In this document: positions 56,791-64,000 of the stretch, piece by piece | Layout: each line of letters opens with the position of its first letter | How positions within the stretch are numbered: position 1 is the first letter of the stretch | Source: Paragonimus westermani | Lineage: Eukaryota; Platyhelminthes; Trematoda; Plagiorchiida; Troglotrematidae | Direction: 5' to 3' | Length of the DNA stretch: 64,000 nt | Assembly: GCA_008508345.1 (NCBI GenBank) | Contig: QNGE01002409.1 | Span: 38,843-102,842 of the forward strand | Translations under genes and position numbers: made by a program | Notes under the pieces: model-generated | Told to the model about the DNA's origin: nothing | Databases searched by the model: none | Seen by the model: the letters and a program-made list of their open reading frames with translations, nothing else

Positions 56791-59700
56791 TCGCACTACA
56801 CTGCCGACTACTCCTGTCTATCATCTCCGATGGAATATTAGAGTGATGTTCCTCTCCTTGTTCTAGTTTTTGAAGACTTGCGAAAGCACATTGTCCTCTG
56901 ATTTCTCCTCTGCTTTTGCGACCTATCGATAACCTCCTACACGTGTTTACCACCCGACCCGAAGTGTGCCTGCAGTTAATCACAGAACTAACTCATTCAC
57001 CATAGTAGCTATGGTTACGCGTGATACAACCTAGTGACCATTATGCACATCCTTTCCCGGTTTCCCTGTGCGAAGTGTTGTTGTCCTGTGAAAACAAGAG
57101 GTAGTGCTCTAATATTACACGGTTAGTGTACAAAATGCTCGCGTTCAATTGGATGCTGCAACAAAGGTATAATCCACATCATTGTAGACATCACAAACAG
57201 CGGAAAATACATCACCACGAACATTCGATTGTGTGCGCCGTTTGCCTTGGTTGCTATTCGATTGGGCTAGTGTTACTGTAGCAAGCATCTGTTCATATAC
57301 TCCGAGACCCGAAATGACTGGCGACCTGCTCAATTTCTTGCGCGAACAACTGGACTGCTTGTCATTTTTCGCCCGTGTAATACATACTACTCACGGACGC
57401 CATCAGTAGTTCGTTGTGAACACACTATTGTGGACAACGTCGAGAAGCGGATAGCCGTGGTACAAATGAACAACTAAATCGGCTGTCTGCTATGTTTGAA
57501 TGAAGACAGCATTTGTGGTGGATAGTACATGTAGTCATTGGAATTGGAATGGTTTTACAGCACGATGCTGTGGTTAAGTTTCGTTAAATGACCGACAAAC
57601 TCGGTACTATCTTGTCCATCAACTTCACTGTGTGCCATGAACGCTAAGATTCGATTCTCGCGTTTAACTCATTCTGAGGGTTAATTCCTTTCCTTAAGCA
57701 GTAAAACGCCTCTTTTCTCAGGTTTTTCGCGCTAACTGATTATTCCAAACATACCCAGAACACCCCCGCCTCAGATGCCGACCTCAAACGCTTCGGAGTA
57801 TTTAGCTTCTGAAACAATTGTCAGTCGACTTTTCGGTCATCCTCTTTCAAATTCATTGTTTGCCCTTGGTTTAGCCACTGGTTTAGTTCATCAACGGTGC
57901 ATATCCAAGTCATGACCTTGAGTAGACCTCAGGTTCAGCTGTGACTGTTTTGGCCATCGTACCATCGACCGCCTTATCACATTGTTGGGAACAAAGGGCA
58001 CTCCAAGGTAAAACATATCAGGTGCCTTATACACCCGAATAGATGGTCCCGCGACCTGCACTTTCCAGTAAAACTGAAGTTATGGGTTTCACTTAGCATC
58101 TTAATTGATAGGTACCCAGGGATTTTCGGTGGTAGACACTGAATACCACCTCCATTTGTTTGCAAGTGTTTTTCGTAGGCAGGCGTTTCAGTTTTCAGAT
58201 TGTTGCGTGGCTAGTCCTATAAACTAAACTAAACCCCAGAACCCCATTTATCTAGCAAGGAAAATATTCTGAATTAACGTTAGAGGTCAATTATTACTTA
58301 TAGTACACGAACATGACTATGGTGAGTTCCGGCAGCATTATATGAATCACAATCTATTACTGATCGACAAATGTAACATATACGAAACCAGAAGCTGTAA
58401 TCCGGATGATCCAAGTTTGAACAAAGAACCACACCAGCATTGGAAAGGACAACAATGTGGTTGTTTGCCCAATCTCAATGTAGTATCTTAAAGTGATGGG
58501 GGAGTGGTGGGCTGCACGCTCAGTCCCTGTGCCACGGTTTGGATAGCCCTTGAATCATGAAAGTGTTCCCCACTATATGCCAATAAAAAAGTTCTGACTT
58601 CTCATCGGTGAACATTCGCATGAGTGACCCATATTAGGAATATTCAGACGCATTTCCATACGGTTGTTCCCTCTTTAAAATTCCTGTCTACATACTGGTA
58701 GCAAAGAGTTTTATGATGCGAAGTACGATTAAGTTTTGTACACTATCAAGATAGTTGTCAACCTAGACCACCAATGTGATTTATGATTGTGGTGGCTCAG
58801 ACGTTAACAGTTTTAGTTCATTTTTCTGCGTTAAATTAGCCAACCCCAGAAAATAAAACTTTTCATCGTTCTCTACTCCACTAAATGCTCGCCGTCCGAA
58901 ATGACCACCTTAGCTTACTCATTGTCGTATTTTTGTAATTTACATTTCGTCAGACTAAACTGGAAGTACACGTTTTGGAATGGGTGGCGATCAACTTACT
59001 GTTCTAAAGTCAATGGGTTTTACCCCTATTAGTTAGTTAATGGTTCTCTGCTCACCTCAGTGGTTGGCGGACATTTAACCTTACTTTTTCCTGTTTAAGT
59101 TGTCTCAGTATCAGTTTAAGATGTACCAGCCTAGTGGGTCTAGGCAAACTAACTTGGTTTACTTTCTGCAACTGTCAGGACCACGTCCCTTCACTCTTTA
59201 AGAGCTGACCAATCTTTATGTTCTTCAGCCTATCCATGTACATATTGACCGTGCTACCCCGGTCGCCGTTGAGAAAATCTCAAAGCGAAAGCGAGACATC
59301 TCTAACTGGAAAGGAGCTTAGAAAGTGCTCAAAATGGGCTTTTAGCTGTCGCTTCTGCTTTAAAGACATGTCTAAATAATGAGACTTACTGTTTTATCCA
59401 AGGAGAGCTAGAGTTGTTCCGCAAATCGGTTCATAGTTGGTACTATGATCTCTACTTTCTAATAAACTACACACTAATTAGATAATTTTTACACTTCGGT
59501 TATGTTAGTTCTTTCCTGGTGTAATCGTACGTATACAAACATTCCGGTGAATGATGGATGTGAACTACCGTGAATATTCGATAGGAGTCCCGGAGGGTTA
59601 TCTGACACAATTGCCTACTATCGCATCGGGTCCGGCAACTTGCAACCGGTGAAGTGTTTGCTTGCTTAGGTATGATTGACTACGCTTTTAACTAGGCTGG

Positions 59701-62700
59701 CTGTAGTACCCTCAAGGTGGATAGGTATTCGATTAGCAGGCATTTTATTCTGCTGTTCCGTTCTACTCATTAACTTATCTATTGCTCGTTTCCTAGTTCT
59801 GGTTGTCCATATGTTTTCTGTGAAATCTTCTGTCACTAAACAGGGGAACGGGACAAACATATTTATGGACTCCATGATATGAGTTCCGTTTTGGTCAGTT
59901 TCCGTATCATCTACCTCCTCATTCATGTACAAAGACCAACGACCATGCCAGTCATTTTTGCGTGTGGCTGCTTACGTTTTTTATGTGAAATTTGCGGAAT
60001 AAGCAGTTAAACCTAAGCGGAATAGCCATTGATCATTTAACCGATAACATTGTAAGAACCCTCACCCAGCTTGATACAGTCAACTCCACCGTCCACTCAG
60101 AACAGGCACCAAAGCTTCATAGGCTGGTTTGACTGTGGGCTCTTCAGGAGCGCTTGAGATTACAATTGATAGTAGTCTAGGGAGGATTCAGTGTTAATTC
60201 ACATGCAAGATGTTCCGATGGAATTGTTCCAATACCAACCATTGCACATTGTACTACATAGTCAAACTAATTAGATGGCTGCACTGCTTCTAAGAACAGT
60301 AGAGAAACTAGCATCGATCCAAATAAGGTGAAGTAACAGACCGAATCTACGTCAGCTTTACTGGTCTGGTTAACCTTGGTTGATCACTCGCAGAAACCTC
60401 TTGTCAGCATTAGAAAGACACGAATTTCATGTATACACCTGAAAAGTAGCTTATGGTCTTCCTCGTTCAGTCTCACATCTTAGCAATGTGTCCGGTTAGC
60501 GCAACTTTGGAATTCATCAAATGTTTCTTTTCCTGTTCTCCTAAATCATCCTGCGAGCTGCGTTACTCAGTTCAATTTCCCTCAGTTTGTATTTGCAAAT
60601 TGGATACTACTGTTAAATTATGAGTAACACACCTAAATGCTACCACTTTCTGACACATGTCTGTGTGGCAAAATAAAGTCGCATTATTCAAAAACAAATT
60701 TGCGTATCGAAGTCACGTGTCGGCGCGGTTATGGCAAAGAAGGTTACAGCCAGTCGGTGAACTACACTGGCTCATGTTTCATTTTTGCCTTCGGTTCCAC
60801 TTTTTGCAGTTCTTTCATGATAATGTGCGGGCAAATTAGTCCGGTCCTAATTAGTGTTCATTAACTCGGCAGACTGATTTATAGGTGGAAGGCGAGTGAA
60901 CCAGTAATCCGTGTTGGATGAACCGCAAGTTTTAAAAACACGTCCTAGTAATGCAGTGTCATTAATTACTGCAGATGAATCCAATAGTCAAAATTGGTTA
61001 CCTGTAAACAGCTTTGAAATCTTAAAAGACTCACATGGTCCTCTGATCTAGGAGTGGATCCCAAAAATTTCACACAAACAGTGGAATTCACATTTGAAGC
61101 GGAACGCTGGAGGTTAAAGCTCATTACACTATCATATATGTGTGACCGTGAGGTGTGCGAGTAAGCAAACCAGTCGGGGAATATACAACAGTAATAGTGA
61201 TTATAATATGAACCGGAACATGACAAGCACACATGTGATGCAGAGCGAGCGAATGGTGTGCGTTGTCGTCGTTGCATACTTATCTTGTGGACCTTACAAA
61301 TAAGACTTCCTCGCTGACCTTTAGATGAACTGGTTCCGATAAATCGGCACACACTGTGATGTCTCGGCCTGTTCATGAATGAACAAAAACAAAAATTCCC
61401 AATGCTGTGTATTCTTTATGAAGGATCGGCATTTGTTAGCATTATTAATCTTCCGGAGCAGCGGGACAAGGACCATAGACAATAAGATCTGTATCGTGGT
61501 CCGAATGGGTAAGATTTACGAACCGTTTCGAATTAAGACATATTTGAAGTCGATCGAGAGTTCATAAAACGAGAACTATTTTGAAGACTTTCACTTTTGA
61601 TTCAGAAGCTGCTTCTGACGGAAAATTCGTTCAAAAATTCAGGGAATAAAACGACAGGCTATTCTAAGTGACAGCCTGGAGATAACCAGTTACGTCTGAC
61701 GGATACAACGTCACTTGTCTAAACTTTATACTGGATACTAGTTCGAGCAGAATGGGGACGATCGTGGAAGAGAGCACAAATTAAGTCAGTACAGTCAATT
61801 AGGTAAGTTGCTACAGAGGAAAACGGTTTTAAAATCGTTTTTGAATGTTTAACACATCCAGATTCAAATATAAATCAAGTGGATTGATGCAAGACTGACA
61901 GATGCATGGTGGAGAGGTCGTATCTGTTGGTCTCATTTACGGCCTCGTTTTTGGTTTCTGCTCCTAAACACTCCTATGAAATTTGGAGCTTCCTCAAATA
62001 ACATTTTTCAGATCAGTTTGTTCAAATGTGTACCGTGTGCAACCAGTACTGATGAACTACATAAACGTCACCTGATAGTCACTGACTGATATCTTTAAAC
62101 TTACTTAAAGCTCTTGATTCATATGGAGTTTCACCCTTTTTGCCGAAAGATTGTGCTGATTGCTTGACCATATCACCTGGGGGCATTTTTCACAATTCCA
62201 AAGAGCAGGACAAAATAGCAGACTGTGGAGAGAGAATGAACAGTGCTCCTGATCAGACAGGATTTCAGTAGGTGCAAACAATCTGCTCGTACTTCTGAGG
62301 TTCCCGATTCATGGAAAATATCTGTTACCAAAAGTATTTCATCACATACAATCAAACGATCCAATCCAAATCATTTTGTCACTCCTAACCGATACATTAG
62401 CCTGTATTGTTCAGATAATGCACGGTTGTGTGACAAAAACTACGCGTTCAGAAGAGTGGATCGTAACCTGGTATGACACATTCTGAGAAGAAGAAAATGA
62501 AGAAGACTGGATCGATTGTAACTTAACTTACTCTAGGATGACTGTGGTGGAAATCTACTCGATTCGCCGCTTATCCAAACCCCGACACAACAGAAGATCT
62601 GACGAACTGCCAATGCAAATATCGCGTTAAAGAAACAACATCAGGATTGGACGAACGGTTTCAGTGCTGTGCCTTCCGTTATTCGTCAATTCATCTGTTC

Positions 62701-64000
62701 CGTATTCCACCAATTAACGTACAGTTTATGGTGTTGCATGTGCTAATGAGATCAGCCAATGACAGGCTGTGATTTCTCTAATACTGTTGTACGTCAATAA
62801 ATTCGGTGTCTCAATCCATGAATAACAATTGCTTACTGCTGCTAGTACCAAGTCTTCGCCTTATTACTTGCGTGGGAGGTTTCAATTTCTAGGGCTATTC
62901 GAATTCCCCAATTCTGAGTATCACAGATGACTCATCACACTGATTGGTCTCAACCTGTCCAATACTGCATTAGAATGCGAAACTTTTCAGGGTGCGATTC
63001 AATTTTTTCACTCTTCAATTTACACATCAGAGATCCTTCGGTTATTTTGATATCCCTTTGAATAAGTAGGCTGTACGGACTGGTGTACGGTAGGATTTTG
63101 GTGGAAACGACCAGAGTTGAATTTTATAAAACGAACGGATAATGACGTTTCAAGCATAATGAAGACCATGAAGTGACTGGAAAAACAAAACTAGTAGTAG
63201 AATGACTTGAAAGTCGTAAGGTAATATCCGACAGAGCAAACTAGATTTCATTCTACCAAGTGAGAGAACTATGAATATGTTGTTCATCCCACTCCCATAT
63301 TCGTCGTATCGATCATCATGCAAATTTTTAAACTTGTTAGATACCTCCCAGTTTCACTGTCCAGTGATCTCTCCAGTAATCAGAGAACAGCAGTGAAGTC
63401 ACATCAGAAGTTCTATATTGGTCCTTTCCGTCTATCGCTCAAGGTGCTCAATAATTCCCTTTTATTTTATGAAAGTATTCGTTATACGTTGCGTGTTACC
63501 GTATTGACTTCACTGTGCCCTAGCAACAACCAGCGAACTTTCACCCAAAGGTCCCAAAATTTTCAGTCGTTTACCCAAGCTCCCTTATGTTTCAAGTGGG
63601 CTGTCTTTTATTCTACACACTGACAATATCATTTCTAACCTCTTAAAAACTTTTGACTAACTTCCCAATAGGCTCCTTTGTGAGTCCACGGCCCAGAACC
63701 TTAACAAAGTTTTCACCAACGTTTGTGTGCATTTATGTTCACAGATATTGCGTTCGACCCCACCTCGTACAGTATCCTTGTAAAAAAAAACTGAAACATA
63801 TACAAGGTGGAGAGAATGATCGGTCAACAGCTTGGTCCATAAAGCGCTTTTTTGTCTTAGTTCTGGTTACCACACCGTAAACTTACACTCTCACACTTGT
63901 TTCGTTGTTGAATACTTTGTATAACCAGTGTTCAATAATCCGCTCATCATGCCGAAATAACGCATGTGATTGTTGGTGTGAGAAGTTTTCTGTGTAGTTT
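56791..64000. other. No recognisable gene
   Basis: Only short open frames on both strands, none with a recognised domain. AATAAA occurs near 58586. No copy of the repeats described above was noticed here. Confidence 0.5.

Overview
The window is metazoan nuclear DNA, most likely from a parasitic flatworm and probably a trematode. This is inferred from a bestrophin gene split by one 14 kb intron, an Ly6/CD59-like surface protein of the kind that is multigene in trematodes, many decayed Penelope-like elements (PLEs), a Gypsy-type LTR retrotransposon and a tRNA-derived SINE. Nothing bacterial or viral was seen, and no rRNA, tRNA gene or CRISPR. One 760-base run of N (15016-15775) and a single N near 20728 show that this is a draft assembly.

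Left region (1-32 kb) is almost entirely transposable elements. An open Tc1/IS630-type transposase runs off the left edge. PLE remnants lie at 2.0-3.7, 4.5-5.3, 8.8-9.9, 21.1-21.7, 22.9-25.6, 27.5-28.6 and 30.9-32.0 kb. A young Gypsy element occupies 10.3-16.5 kb, but its two halves face in opposite directions. At 21.2-27.9 kb two essentially identical 1.67 kb arms form a large inverted repeat around a PLE.

Right region (32-50 kb) holds the two host genes. The bestrophin (anion channel) gene is on the minus strand: exon 1 at 48089-48853 and exon 2 at 32835-33818, joining in phase 0 to give about 582 residues. Its intron holds SINE copies and another dispersed repeat. Only 234 bases upstream and on the opposite strand starts a single-exon Ly6 protein (49088-49546) with signal peptide, ten-cysteine domain and hydrophobic GPI-type tail.

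From 50 to 64 kb only solo LTRs of the same Gypsy family, simple repeats, one dispersed repeat and PLE tail fragments could be recognised; most of 57-64 kb shows nothing identifiable. I did not find a new biological system. The most interesting items are the inverted Gypsy element, the large near-identical inverted repeat, the head-to-head bestrophin/Ly6 pair and the SINE family.
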